Below are positions 35,277 to 47,664 of a stretch of DNA of 64,000 nucleotides, piece after piece (the stretch's first letter is position 1; the number at the start of each line of letters is the position of its first letter). Origin of the DNA: Cyathus striatus (lineage: Eukaryota; Basidiomycota; Agaricomycetes; Agaricales; Nidulariaceae); assembly GCA_025738555.1 (NCBI GenBank), contig JAOVFP010000008.1, forward strand, positions 3,720,001 to 3,784,000, in the 5' to 3' direction. The notes beneath the pieces are model-generated. The model was given only the letters and a program-made list of their open reading frames with translations. It did not search any database and was not told where the DNA came from. Position numbers and translations under genes: made by a program.

Positions 35277-38200
35277 ATGGCTGAAGGCGGTGGTCGAATG
35301 AACTTCGACGAAAACGCCGGGTTGTTTTCCTGGGTCGTTCCTTCCCTCAAGAATCAACGCGCTCTGAAAACGTTGATACGATGCTGCGCTGCATTAGCAG
35401 CGTCGCTAATTCTGATGGTAAATGGGAAGACGCTGTCGAGTATGGGTCAGGCTGGTTTCTTCGCTGCGTAAGTCGTTGTGTACGTCCATCACGATTTCAT
35501 TTACTTATATGCTTGGTGTAGCATAGTAGCCACGATGCTGCCGCCCTACATGGCTCTGTCGTTATTCATCCTTGCTTCTATAACACTTCTGCTTGGTGCG
35601 TTTGGACGAACAGGAACCGCTATCGCAGAGTAATGTTCATGATTTTCAGGTATGCTCATCGGCTGGGCATGGGGTGCTGCAGCGATGGCTGCAGCGTTGT
35701 CAGTAAGAAGCCAACCACTTCTTGCCCAACAGCGACAGAAAGCCCAATCCATGTCAGTAAACTGAATTTATATCACACGCATCTCTTCCTCATGCATATC
35801 CAGGATCGTGCCAGGTATCTCGGTCGCTGTTCAACAGCAGATGTTTGTCTTCTCTGGGTTATTTCTTGATCCGCGGTACGCCGTATCCTTTCCGCTTTAT
35901 ACCCGCCCTAACCATTTACGCATCTAGCTCATCGGCGGTGTATGGAGCATTCTTTTTCATTGGAACGTTTGCATTAGGGGCGCTGAGGGCATTTGCCCCC
36001 AAGCTTGGACTCCTTTCTATCTTTGGAAGCATTGTTTTAGACATAGTACGTATCTCTATGAATATCCAGGATTAAACTAAATGCTTTTATTAGATGTGTA
36101 GTTATGGACCATGTAATTGTCTGCCACATTTCGCCAAATCCTCATGCTGAATCTCTTTGGTAGCATTCCCAATGGCTCAATATACGATTGCAAAAACATT
36201 CCTAGTTCCCACTGCATACTACGTCGCTATTGCGGTGGTTAGTATTCTTCTTTTGTTTCCAGAAAGTATGAATCACGTGTGGTTGTAAGTATTCCTGTTC
36301 TGTCACCTTGTTACTATATCTCAGTTTTATTGCAGAACGAGCCTTCGATCTGGATTCCTTGAAGTGAGCCTTTATACTGTTCATTATTTGCTCCTATCTC
36401 AACTGTTCCCCGCAAGCCCACATATGAACTCCTTTCCCTCCAATCGGCCGCCTTGCAATCACATCCTTCTGATAGAGATACATGGAATAAACAAGCTAAC
36501 AAAGGCAATTTGTACCGTGGCGCACTTGCATCGGGAACGGAAGGTCTTATAGGCCAAGTCGCCCTGATGGACTTGGAGTTTTCCGTAGGACGACTTGGGC
36601 CGACCGACCTCAAAAAGATCGGCAAAGAGCTGAAGTCTTTCATGTTCCGGGCCATGTAAGCTTACACTGTGTTGTCGAAAATTCTTGACTAACTAGCATT
36701 CGTTTGATAAGTGCCCTTCATTCGTTCCAGAGCTTTGTCAACGACCTAAACGTGTTAGACGAAAAAGAAGCTTCGGCGACTGAAGCTAGTCTAAACCAAG
36801 GCACCGCGACACCTCGATCAGCCGATCGTTACGCAAATCTCCGCAAAGAAATCAAAGAACGTGAAAAGCAGCATGGTCATGACCTCGACACGCTTATTCC
36901 TCTCTTGGCTGATGCTTCGAGTGATTTGCGAGCTTCCTGTGACGATGGTTTGAAGGTCCTTATGGACTGGTTCCGGAAGTGTAATAGTGGACGATGGGCA
37001 GATTTCTTCACGAAGTTGAATGATACGAATGTGAAGGAGCGTCATGAAGTCTTGGAGGCAACGTTGCGTCAGTTGGAGGCTTCGCTTGGTACCTTCAGAC
37101 GAACTGAAAGGGAAAGACTTGTTGCTCCCTTTAAACGGTTTTTTGATTCCAAGACAGGAAAGGTGTTGGAATCTGTAGTGAAGGATCCGTCCAGAGAGAT
37201 GTTCGCGGCGAGGCAAGTTCAATGCTGTTTCGAAATCTTTGTCTTTTGAATTAATTCTTAATTTATTTTTCTAGGTCCTTGTTCATGTGCTTCGTTTTCA
37301 CAGATTCGCTGGATACATTTGCAGAGCGCCTTATCCGCCTTCTTCAACTTATCACAGATCTGGATGCTCGTAGACCCAAGGCAAGAATTTGGGCTCCGAG
37401 TGGTTTTGGTAAACTATGGAGAAAGCTCACGAGTCGTGTACCCGTCGATAATGATATTTCTCCCCTCATGATGGGCACTTCGACCGACCCAGCCAATACA
37501 GACGAAATTTTATCTAACGATGAGGATAGCGACGATGAAGAGGAGTCTGATATCTTGAAGACAGCGCGTAGGCATTTCAAAAATAACTGAGCTTTTTTAC
37601 TCCCAGGCTGACTTCAAATTTAGGCAAGAATCCGGACGCACTTCCGCCTCGTACCCCAATCGGAAAGTTGTTTGTCGGTCTTGGGGGAATTATAAGGTTC
37701 CTTAAATCTCACGAAGGAATATTTGCTCTTCGACATGCTGTCGTATCTGTTGCTTTATGGGTTCCTTCGGTTTGCTCCTCTAGTGCTTGGTTCTACTACG
37801 AAAATAGAGGTCTTTGGGCTCTAATTATGGCTCAGGTGTGTGTTGTTTCATCTATTAATTTTCAGCTACTTAATATTTATAGACTGGGCTGGCAATGTAT
37901 GCCGGAGATCAGGTATGTTGGACATCTATATTTCTTTTTTAGATATGAACTAATTAGTTTCGAAGATCTACGAATTTGTAACTCGATTGAGTGGTACCGT
38001 TATAGGGCTTCTTGGTGAGATTTGATTAATAATGTGTTGCAGTTGCTTATCATCCCCAATTTAGTCGGAATGGCTACCTGGTATATTGGTGCAGGAAGAG
38101 GCAACGGTAATCCTTACGGCATAGTCATTGCGACGGTGAGCTTGTTCTGACTCGCATGAAAATACGATTATTAATGCTTGAATGACTCACAGACAGTTTT

Positions 38201-39900
38201 GTGTGCCCCTTTCATATTTGCACGTCTGAACGCCCCGGCCTCACAACTAACAATCTGGGTTATGATAAGTGTTACCATTGTCTTCGGTTTGGACCCTTGC
38301 TATTCGTGATTTATTAATTCTAACCTGTTATGTAGTGGTTGGCTACAGCTGGATTGACACGCATTTACCTGTGATAGTGAACAGTGGTGTCGGAGTCGAA
38401 CTGGGATGGAAAAGAGCGTAAGTTATCGAACTTTTAATTGAGATTATACCCTAACTCCCATCTAGACTTCTAGTTATTATTGGCTTTGCTGGAGCAGTGC
38501 GTGTTTCGTTTTTCGTTTTTGCGCAAGTAGTAACATTCGACTACGAATTTAGTTCGTCGTGATGATGTTCCCTCACCCCAATTCAGCCCGAACCCTTGTT
38601 CGTAGAACATTAGGTGGAACGATCGCAGGCCTTGGCCACATATTTGCAGAGGAAGTAGAAGCGTTCCTTGCAGAAGAAGCTCTGGCAAGACGCGGGCAAT
38701 ATGAGAAAGTGGAGTTCGTTGGTGAAGATGCAGAACTGGAGAACGTTTCTGCTAAGGAAAAACGTGTGCGAAAACTCGCAAATCGCGTTATATCTGTTGC
38801 AGTAAGTTCTTGTATGTGATCATATATGAGCATGAATCCTGATGTAAGTAGACGCGGCTTCAAAGTATTCAACCTTCCCTTCAAACTGCTCGATTTGAGC
38901 CACAACTACAGTGAGACCCTTCATTCAATTTGTGTATATGTTTCGTTGACCTACAATTCATTAAAGGGGAACGTGGCCGTATGAGCAATACCAACGACTT
39001 CACAAAATACAGTAAGTGTTATGATCTAACTAACGACTCTTTTTGGTCTTACCATTTTCACAGGATGCAGCTTTTATTATCGCTTGTCCTCCTTATAAGC
39101 GCATTCCCTCGATTAGACACCCGTTGGTGCAGCATTTTAGTTCATCGAGTAGGTTACTCTACAATCAATAACATTGATTTAACGCTAACGTTCTGCTAGA
39201 CACCGTTCCTAAATCCGAACCTTGTGAGTCGCATATTGTCCGCACTTCGTATTTGTCTAAATTGTTCGGTAGCTCTCGGATGTTTTCTCTCATCTCTCGA
39301 TTCTATCCAACTGTCTCTTGGGTGCTCATGCACTTCCTGTGGCGCTTCCGAACCTCCGAGATCGAATGGTTTACCATGAACGGCATTCTAAAGCTCCATG
39401 TCCAATTCGCCACTCGACGGTTGATAATGCTAGCTTAGAAGCTGATTCTGATAATGATGAATCATCTGGTGAACGTGCCAGGCTAGACTTCGCCGCTGGA
39501 AAAGTGGATGGATCAAGTATTGGATTTGAGGAGATTACTTTAGAGATTCTCATGGTATGTTTTGATTCGTATAAGATTCAAAGAAAATGCTAATACTGCA
39601 TAAACAGGACGAACAGCTTCCTGCACATTCGACTGGTAGGTTGATTATCAAATAATATTAAATTTGATACTTATGTCTTTATAGCTGTGGTTGCTTTGTC
39701 CAACATTATTTCGGTGAGCTTATGAATTCCAAAATCTACCCGTTATACTAATGGTAAAACAGCTTATTGATGAAATGACTACTGTCGTTCGAACGTTGTG
39801 TGGTGAAGTATCGTTCCGCGGATATGATATGCTTCAAAAAAGCTTTTTGGATCGCGAGGAGAGAGCCATTGGATTAGGCTTGTCATCCAAATTGCAATAA
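35277..39900 (+). CDS. Large membrane transporter with ArAE_2_N and DUF2421 regions
   Basis: A fungal protein of about 1,000-1,100 residues in the family described as putative ER transporter 6TM N-terminal plus DUF2421 (related to brefeldin A sensitivity proteins and aromatic acid exporters). ATG 35277-35279 starts a short tail, then helices: LIRCCAALAASLILMVNG, MLPPYMALSLFILASITLLL, GAFFFIGTFALGALRAFAPK, TAYYVAIAVVSILLLFPESM. A long cytosolic helical part follows (LKKIGKELKSFMFRA, RHEVLEATLRQLEASLGTF), then a second membrane block: HAVVSVALWVPSV, NRGLWALIMAQTGLAMYAGD, GMATWYIGAGRGNGNPYGIV, TIWVMISVVVGYSWIDTHLP, GVELGWKRALLVIIGFAGAF, PHPNSARTLVRRTLGGTIAG. A soluble C-terminal region ends GLGLSSKLQ at TAA 39898-39900. 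Many short introns. The gene looks intact; the substrate is unknown. Confidence 0.85.
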
Positions 39901-40090
39901 GGTTCAAATTATTTCTCGACCCGGTTTATATTTAGGTTGTCAATATACCAACACTGAAGCTTCGGAGTAATTTTAATTTATCTCATTGTAACTCTACTTG
40001 ACCCTTTAAAAAATAAATATGGACATAGACAGATCACTACTGCCCAACTACTGCTAGCAATTACATTTTTAACCGCGCAATACTATTTCT

Positions 40091-41684
40091 CTATATTCCA
40101 GTGATAGTCGTACTATGCACACGAGAAGTGTTCCAGCCTTGTTCTCGTGCATGAAGGACAACACGACAGGACACAGCTGAATGAATAACACGGCCAATCC
40201 TAGAAAAGCGTTAATGTTAACTTTATGCCTATAAATAAAGGAACTCTCCTCTTACGCTGCAAGCAGAGCAAAGTAATCTGGCTGAGAGTCATCGTAGATG
40301 TCAACAAAAAGTACGCTTATGACTATAATTCAACATACGGTGAGGGTTAACAATGCCACCATATTCACGAGCGAAATTGCTGGTAATATTTTAGTTCAGT
40401 GATGGAATGTCTTCTGAAATTTGAATGGTATATTACCCACCGAATAGAAAGATATAAAAAATAACTCCTGATCAATGTATTAGATACTTAATCTCGGACT
40501 CATAGAAGAGACATGCCATCTCTGATCACAGCATTTGCCAATGTTGATCGACCTCCCATCTTCACTGCCGTTGAATCAGCCTAAAGTATGTGTAGGTGTG
40601 ATATGGAAGGAAAACTAACAGGCTCTGAAAGCAATAGGCAGCATTAAAACCATCATTACTTCGAGGTAGACTGTAAGTAAAAATAGACATGGAGGTTAGA
40701 ACTACCAAACCTGTGTCATATCCAAGCAAAATTCCCCATGTTATAGCTTCAAGTACTATATTCCCATGAGTTACAAGACATCCAACAAAGTGAAAGGCAC
40801 TTTGTAATTCAACTATACAGACTCATTTTCCATGAGAAATAGAACAACGTTTTGAGAATAATGACGTACATCTCAGCGAATTCAAAAGGAGTCCATCGCA
40901 AATCCATACTGGGACAAGAACTCCAAGAATAAAGTACACTGATAGTATGATTGCCATTTTACGGGTTCTTTTCCATACAGCCCATACACGTAGGGTTAAT
41001 ATAACTACCAGAGTTGTCTATGATTTGATAGTGTCACAATGTAGTTCGGGGAAGGATGCTAACTTTCGGAAGCTGACATTCCTGACACAAGGAATACTGT
41101 TCACTAAAGTCAGCCAGTACTAACGTTATTATGAGACATGATTGACTAACAGACAATGGCATGGTAGAGAACCTTGCATTTTTCCGACGTCAGTGCCGGA
41201 GAACATTGCACTACATAAATTTATGCAGATATTAAATTTTGTTTAGTGTGTTGTATGACATATGGACAACATACCGAGTACATTTAAAATGGCATCAACA
41301 AATGTACTATACCTTACGAAGATGTACAACACTTTGATTACGCTCCAGTGTGGGGATGCCCAGATATATGCTACTTCCATATCTAATGTGATGAAATACT
41401 CAAATGCCTGGCATGATAGTTATATATTGATTTAGATTACAGCCGAGGGTAAAAACAGTTAACGTACCCATAGAGAAAGGCTGGCAACTTGAATTGAACA
41501 TATGAGCTAAATACAGCAACACTCCCGAGAAAACAAGTGATCATTGAGCTCTGCGTACCATGCAAGTACTAGTAGGTGCGATTGTCAACAATAAAGATGG
41601 GTATGCAAAAGACCTTAGATCACATACAGTGACATTTTGCATGTGCTCTAGGAGGATTAAAACCGTTTTTGTGAGGGAGCTCAT
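40091..41684 (-). CDS. DUF6533 domain multi-pass membrane protein
   Basis: No single exon is long, but joined exons give a complete DUF6533 protein. ATG 41682-41684 starts MSSLTKTVLILLEHMQNVT; after an intron the signature follows: ICSIQVASLSLWAFEYFITL then DMEVAYIWASPHWSVIKVLY and IFVRYSTFVDAILNV. Later parts are CSPALTSEKCKVLYHAI, TTLVVILTLRVWAVWKRTRK, SVYFILGVLVPVWICDG, EVMMVLMLPIAFRA, STLANAVIRDG and FYIFLFG. The last exons give NMVALLTLTPDYFALLAA and GRVIHSAVSCRVVLHAREQ, which matches the usual end of the family; the stop is TAG 40091-40093. Topology is about seven helices. The family is expanded in mushrooms and its function is unknown. It converges with the transporter gene to its left with a gap of 190 bases. 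Confidence 0.75.
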
Positions 41685-42834
41685 TGTGGCGGGAGCAAAA
41701 TAAAGCGAGGTGCAGGGTTATGCTTTTTACTTCAACCCATTCCTGTTCATGAGCGTCTTATATGAATTAGTGTTACTTGCCATAAAAGCCTACATCTGTC
41801 ATGAAGGCATCTAATATGAGAAATTGAGTAAACATTTTAACGGGTATGAATCTCGATGCCAGTGTCATGGGTTCACTGAACGAATATCATCTTGACGGTT
41901 CGTAACGTGTCGATCAACGTGTTAATCAAAGGTACACTATTATTGTCAATGATAGCTATGATAAAAATCAACTTTAAGCTTACTTTTGTATATATAAAGG
42001 TAAACTGGAGTTTACGCGCTGATATAGTTGTTGAAGTTCACGTACAATACCATGAGCAAGGTGTCAGCTGTTAAATGAAGGCTGTGTACAAGAGATGCTA
42101 TATTTTCTGTATACTCTAAATATGATCTGAGTTTTGAAGAGTTAAATTGTAGATAAGGTCTTTATACCGTGTAAGTTGGAGGTTCTGCAGATATAATAGT
42201 GCGTGGTTGTATAACAATGACTCTTAGGAGTGGCTACTGTAATAGACGGTACCGAGGTGGATTCTCTCTAATGTCAGAGTCTAAAGGTACTGATCATCAT
42301 TAATGATGGATACCCAGAGTATGGCAGGCAGAAGTTGGCATGTATAAAATCCAAGCGGCCGAAAGGTGTTGATAAAGTAACAAGACTGATAAGGAAAAAG
42401 GCTATGAGTAAACTAGTCACAACTAACATAGGGAGCATTTACATACTTGTCAACATCTTGATTCTAGCTAAGGAGACTCAGAAACAGTTGTAAGGAATGT
42501 TACTAATTTAGCGAAAATATACTACTATACACATGAAAAGACAGTGATCCATACCTATTTTATAAGCCCAAAACTACATGTGTTCATACTACAAAGCTGG
42601 TATACATTTCTGACACGGTTATTGGATAAATAATGCTATAGAGACCACCTTACTGCCACTGAGGAAGGGGCACTATCTATTTACACGTCTTTATACACAG
42701 CTTTATATTCTACTATTTCCTATGACCACCACATCATTCCTGTCTCGACATTTATTCCTAATTCATTCCCCAAATTTCTGAGTTGAATAAAGGCAGAGTG
42801 ATATGTTCCGTATAATTCTGATTTGATATAAGGA
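41685..42834. other. Intergenic region, AT-rich
   Basis: About 1.15 kb between a DUF6533 gene and the broken F-box gene. Open frames are short (for example 41892-42074) and show no family features. It should hold the promoter of the DUF6533 gene near 41700-41900. No repeat was seen. Confidence 0.5.
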
Positions 42835-44304
42835 TTAGTGGTACATTTTACAAAGAGCAAAGGAGTCAGTGGTTTGTGTTCTGGGGCGCGTGGCGTTTAT
42901 TAGAGACATCACAATCACAATGTCCTTACTATCATCGTTTCCGATCTCCACGTGAACCATTTGTAGTGACGGAAGCAGCTGTCTGATTGCTGTATCGTCG
43001 GGATTCCATATCAGTTCCTGGAGAATCTCGTTCTGCTCATCACTCATATCCGATAAACAGAGTTCCTCAATTGTACGAAGACGTCCAATGACTTGCAGAA
43101 TATCTCCAGTAGCACATGAATCCATATCTAGCCGTCTAATGAAACTTCCCGACAATTGAATCGTTGATATGATAGGGGAGGTATTATTGTCGCATCCACA
43201 AATCCTAAGATAGGTGGGATGTGGAGCTCGAAGCATCGGCCAGATGTCAGGTATATCCTTTATAAGGTCGACCTCAAGTGTGCGGAGAGATGGAAGAGTC
43301 AGAGCTTGAGATATGGATGAATTCCATGGCTAAAGTTGTCTACCCATGACAAATATTCCAGGTTCGACATCGCAGAGAATACGGGGATGAATGAGCTTTC
43401 CAAATCCACATCACAAGTTTCAATTATGAGTCTCTTGACTTGATTCCACGGAAAAAAGAATGATTAGGAATATTAGTAGACATCAACGTTAAATCCTCAA
43501 GGGCAGTTACATGTTGAAAGATACTGAACTCGAGCTGATCATACAAATTCTCACCATAGACAGTGAGATTCCGGAGTTGAGGAAGCTCTCGTAATTCGAT
43601 TAACGATGCAATTATAGATCCTTCGTCAGCTGCAAGGTACAGAGCAGGCCCATTAACCCCAAGTGAAGCCCACCGATTTGCATGACATGCTGTCATTTTA
43701 ACTACACGAAGGAGATACTTGTTAAGTGGGGATACAAGAGAGATGGATAGGGGAGTAGTTCCCGATAATTTGAGACAGGTCTCAAGACGAAGGATCCTTG
43801 TAGTTGGCTTCAGTCGTGTGGTACATCCGCTCCATATATCGAACGAGCTCATAGTGAGGGGGTACCCTGTACTATCTTCCGCCAGCGTCCACATACTTGG
43901 TGTGTATACCAAATATCGTCTCGACCTCAACATATTTTGGTGGAATCCCCACATACATATGCAAAACTTCCAACCAGAAGCTCATCTGGCAGTTTGCGTA
44001 TAGGCGATAGTAATGACTTGTAAAGCTCTTTAGATGTGCAAATATTCCATAGCCGTGATTCAAGGAGTTTTGTAGCCAGTTGAAAGTTAGACAATTCAGC
44101 CTTGAGCATCTGGGTAGATGCATCACTAAGGCTGGAAGAGAGAAGAGCTTGTATTTTGGAGTGTTCAGGTGGACTGGGGAAATAATTTGAGCGAAGGAGA
44201 TCTATTGTTGGAATTTCTTGAGCTGGAATCTTATTAAGAATTCCAGTCAAGTAACCACATTGTGAGCATGGAGGTGGGAAGTTACTAATGCGAATATGAA
44301 GCAT
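42835..44304 (-). pseudogene. F-box/LRR-type protein gene, disrupted by frameshifts
   Basis: The text matches mushroom F-box proteins: a start near 44304 (MLHIRISNFPPPCSQCGYL), a helical lead-in (IQALLSSSLSDASTQMLKAE), and LLSPIRKLPDELLV at the F-box. An in-frame TGA lies at 43927-43929. The same frame then gives CGRWRKIVQGTPSL, but the expected Trp is lost because one G appears to be missing at about 43850; reading goes on in another frame as SSFDIWSGCTTRLKPTTRIL. A second shift is at the A6 run 43452-43457, after which the frame with PWNQVKRLIIETCDVD continues. A third is at about 43315-43330, before SSISQALTLPSLRTLEVDL. The end is at 42835. A weak intron could remove the TGA, but the three shifts are too close to be introns. 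Either a pseudogene or base-calling errors; other genes in the window show no comparable cluster of shifts. Confidence 0.7.
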
Positions 44305-44845
44305 CATGTATAAGAGTTTGTAGACGTTGAATGAAAAGTGAAGCATAAACCGAACCTGGCAGTCCTGATCTGTCATACTCATATACGTTGAAAGAAAGAC
44401 CAAGTCCTGGTTTGTTGCGGCAGAGTCAGATAAACGAGGTATGTGGACGAAAGTTCCGTATCAGAGCATGAGGCAACAGCAGTGTTGCTGCTGTCTCGAT
44501 CGATCAGTAAAAAGTGGGTAAGTAACAGGAAAACCAAAGGAAAGCAATCCGAAGTTCGAATGAACATATTTACTTTAAAGTCTGTAGACAAACAAAAGCG
44601 TTGCTCTTGTTCTCTGCCGAGAATAGGCTCTAGACTTACTCTAGACTGTTTGTCAGTATGAAACAATTAAATTTGCTGTTAGGTTTTCTTCTGCAAACGT
44701 CCGGACGTCCAAATTGAACTCCACTATAATTTAAGCTGTATTAGTGTCATGTACTACTTGGTACTAAGTAGCAATACAATACAAGTACGAAATTGTCTCG
44801 TCCAAGTCTTGGTCATTTTTATGAAGGGACTAAAAACATAATAAA

Positions 44846-44941
44846 TCCTTCTTAGCTCAGTTGGTAGAGCGCGTCACTAGTATTTGTTTGTAAAAAAAAA
44901 AGGTTATGACGAGGTCAGTCGTTCAAGTCGGCTAGAAGGAA
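44846..44941 (+). tRNA. tRNA-Thr (anticodon AGT) with a 23-base intron
   Basis: The acceptor stem pairs TCCTTCT (44846-44852) with AGAAGGA (44934-44940) perfectly, with A at the discriminator position 44941. The D arm is GCTC...GAGC (44855-44870). The anticodon stem CGTCA (44872-44876) pairs with TGACG (44907-44911). The loop reads CTAGTA, with anticodon AGT at 44879-44881, then an intron (44883-44905, containing a run of ten A) and the last loop base A. The T arm AGTCG-TTCAAGT-CGGCT is complete. Position and start of the intron, one base after the anticodon, are canonical. Confidence 0.85.
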
Positions 44942-44969
44942 TAGGGCCCAATGCGACATTTAAATGGTC

Positions 44970-44975
44970 TTTTTT
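44970..44975 (+). terminator. RNA polymerase III terminator
   Basis: A run of T residues on the + strand about 30 bases after the tRNA, as used by RNA polymerase III. Confidence 0.6.
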
Positions 44976-45084
44976 ATTGCTTAAATCTACGATGTAGTAT
45001 AATGAGGGTATACAAATGCGTATCCATTCCAAAGAATATTCCACTTTCATTTACATGCTCTACCTTCATGCTTTACTTAAAAAC

Positions 45085-46299
45085 CTACTTATTGAATCGC
45101 GCAGCGAGACTGAAATCTGCTGCCTCTCTCACTTCCTCCTCACTCAATCCGAGTCCGAGCGGGGAAGGAGCTAGGAGGAGGGCATACTCTGCGTCTAGGG
45201 AGGTGCGGAAAGGAAGGATATCGTCTGTCTGTGTAACCATTCCATGTAAGCCGAATTGAAGGGAATTGAGAAGAGGCTTACGCAGATGGCGATGGGATGT
45301 CTATGTTTGAGGTAGTATCGTATGTGGTGCGTGTCGAGGTCTGAGACTGTTTTACATCTACGATGGTTTCGTTAGCAGGAACGAAGAAGTGGAGGGAAGA
45401 GACCAACAAAAGATTAGAGCTCAAACAAATCTCGATGCATATTTTATTCTTGAACACGATCTCTTTTGCTTCGTCATTTAGGAAGGTGGCGTGTCCTAAC
45501 CTGTCAGGTGCGTATGAGAGTAGTTTGAGTGTTTCTGGATCGAGATTGTGTTTCGTCTACCGTATGCCACCAATCAGTCATAAACAACAAAGTAAGACAG
45601 AAGGGAGATGAAATAAACCTCAGCAATATGCAATGTCAAACCCAACCCCGCCTCCTTCGCTTCCCGGAAATACCTCCCAAACATACCCATTTCACCCGCA
45701 GTAGGATCCCCACACAGATCAACACCCACCACGCGTCTTCCCTCCCCTCTCAGCTTTTTCGCAATTCCAATACATTCCTTAACCACCTCCTCACTCATCT
45801 TCCGATCCAGACTCACTATCAATGCAGCCTTGTCTGCAGGGTACGACTCGACTTCTTCAAGCACGGTGCGGACGTAGGTTTCACGAGACATGGCGTCCGT
45901 CTCGCGAGGCGTGGAACGCAGTTCAATGTAGGTGCATTGTGGATTAGGTCCGGAGAGGAATGTGGATAGGACAGAATGGGCTGCGATACGTAGTGCTTCT
46001 GGGGTAGAGGTTAAGGCGTAGATTGCGGGGAAGAGCGTGAAAAAGTCATCGATCTCGCCCAATTTAGGTCCGGTTTGGAGTTTTTGAATTCCTTCGAGGA
46101 TGGTTGTGTTTGAGAGCGCATTGTAGGAGGAAGGTGGTGACGAGGCAAGGTAGGATTGGGCGAGTGATTGGAGGGTATGCAAGGGGATTGAACCGTTTAG
46201 GTGGGCATGGAGTTCGGCTTTGGGGAGGGAGTGGATGAAGGCGAGTTGAGAGGGAGTGAGAGAGGCGAGGGCTACCGAGGCGGGACCGGAGATTTGCAT
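45085..46299 (-). CDS. Adenosine deaminase-like enzyme (ADAL / N6-methyl-AMP deaminase type)
   Basis: A zinc amidohydrolase of the ADA-like group, whose known members deaminate N6-methyl-AMP to IMP. From ATG 46297-46299: LPKAELHAHLNGSIPLHTLQ carries the HxH metal site. Next come IDDFFTLFPAIYALTSTPEA and CTYIELRSTPRE, and VVGVDLCGDPTAGE precedes LTLHIAE, which holds the active-site His and, a few residues on, Glu. After the first intron (about 45558-45618) comes LSYAPDRLGHATFLND and KICIEICLSSNLLCKTVSD, the last joined across an intron with donor GTTGGT. Another intron precedes TDDILPFRTSLDAEYALLL with the metal-binding Asp pair. The stop is TAG 45085-45087. The LGHATFL and LCKTV words fit the ADAL branch better than classic adenosine deaminase. 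Confidence 0.9.
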
Positions 46300-47664
46300 T
46301 GTATTTGTTGGTTATTGACGCGTTATAAAGGAGAAAACGCGTCGTTCAATGGATATGATGAAGGTATATAACATAACATGCTAAGCGCGTCGGTAACCTA
46401 TCGAGTCATTCGCGACTCCCCGGTTATCTTGGCTCATCTCCTTTTCACCATCCGTCATTATCGTTCCGTTCAACTCCGACTCACCAACCTGGTTCTCACT
46501 TCCTTACACCACAGGTTCAAACGCATTTCTATTAACGCACGGAGGAACTTTCGAGCCTATAGTATTTGTTTGTGAGCGTTCCGGCGAAGGGATGTAGAAC
46601 TTTAGAAGGGGTATTCGAACACATGCACGCGAGTTTCGCTCCCGTCTTCGTTCTCTGAAGCTTATGCTTTCCACATGGTCACGACTCACAAGTCCTCCCT
46701 GGTTTCATCAGCATCTGCTCCGTGACTCAGCCTATAAAGTAGCAAATTGCGCAAATTTTGAAACAGCGGTTCCGTCCTTGCGTGGCAACACATACGATTT
46801 GTATATATTTCGCGTCAACTCTAGGTATTCATGATCCGTCCATCAAGTGGTATGAATCTTTTGTATGTCTCAAGTGGGGGCAGATCAAGGGGAGGTGCTA
46901 TTCGTACCGGCTATACCGTCATATTGGAGGCTCAGACAAAGCTCACCGCTAGGATATTCACGTTCTATGGTTTCTGCACATCTTTGGCATCAGGCTCAGG
47001 TTCTATTTTGGTTCTAGCTTTTAAAATATACTGCTCGAACAAATGCGAGAAAAAGCTAGGGAATGGATCACAGAACATAACTATAGCGACTTGACAATTT
47101 TCAGCAAGAGTCTCTCTGTTTCTGAAGACAAATTATAAATGCGCCCTTCGTCCCCGAGCGGTTCCGTGAGGCTTAAACTTCGAATTATTCCGCTTGGAAT
47201 GATCGCATTACCACTTAACTGAACATAAAGAACTTATCGGCACTCAGCTATCAGCATATATTGTTAAGATACAATTCAGTATGCATATCGTACCCAGACG
47301 TCTAGACACTTTTTTTATTTGTTGATGATCACCCTGTTAAGTTTATTGATCGTCGGTATGTCACGGTGCGCATATTGCGTGTCTTCAAAATGTCCTTCAA
47401 GTCATTCTTTGTAGTACTAATTATGCAATAATAGGTATCAATTTAACGCTTCAAGTTGCGGCAGAACATCTCTTCCACGTGGATGATAGTCCAAGCAATA
47501 ATTTATCGTCAGTGACTCAACATCCTGTCAGGCGTCTTGAGCTGGAGCTAACAATAGCAGTGTTAATATTTAATCAGATAACCTGTCGTACGCGCCACAA
47601 TAGTAAAATTTATCTGAATCCAATAACTATCACATATAATCGAACTGACTTTCTTCTAATATAC
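46300..47664. other. Intergenic region
   Basis: About 1.4 kb between the start of the ADA-like gene and the stop of the F-box gene. Open frames at 46378-46575, 46758-47094 and 47479-47766 have no family features; the last overlaps the 3' end of the F-box gene on the other strand. The promoter of the ADA-like gene should be near 46300-46500. Confidence 0.5.

Noticed and set aside
44379..44666. Open frame upstream of the broken F-box gene as its N-terminus
   Set aside because: The family's usual start (Cys-containing motif and helical lead-in) fits the ATG near 44304; sequence further upstream does not resemble the family.
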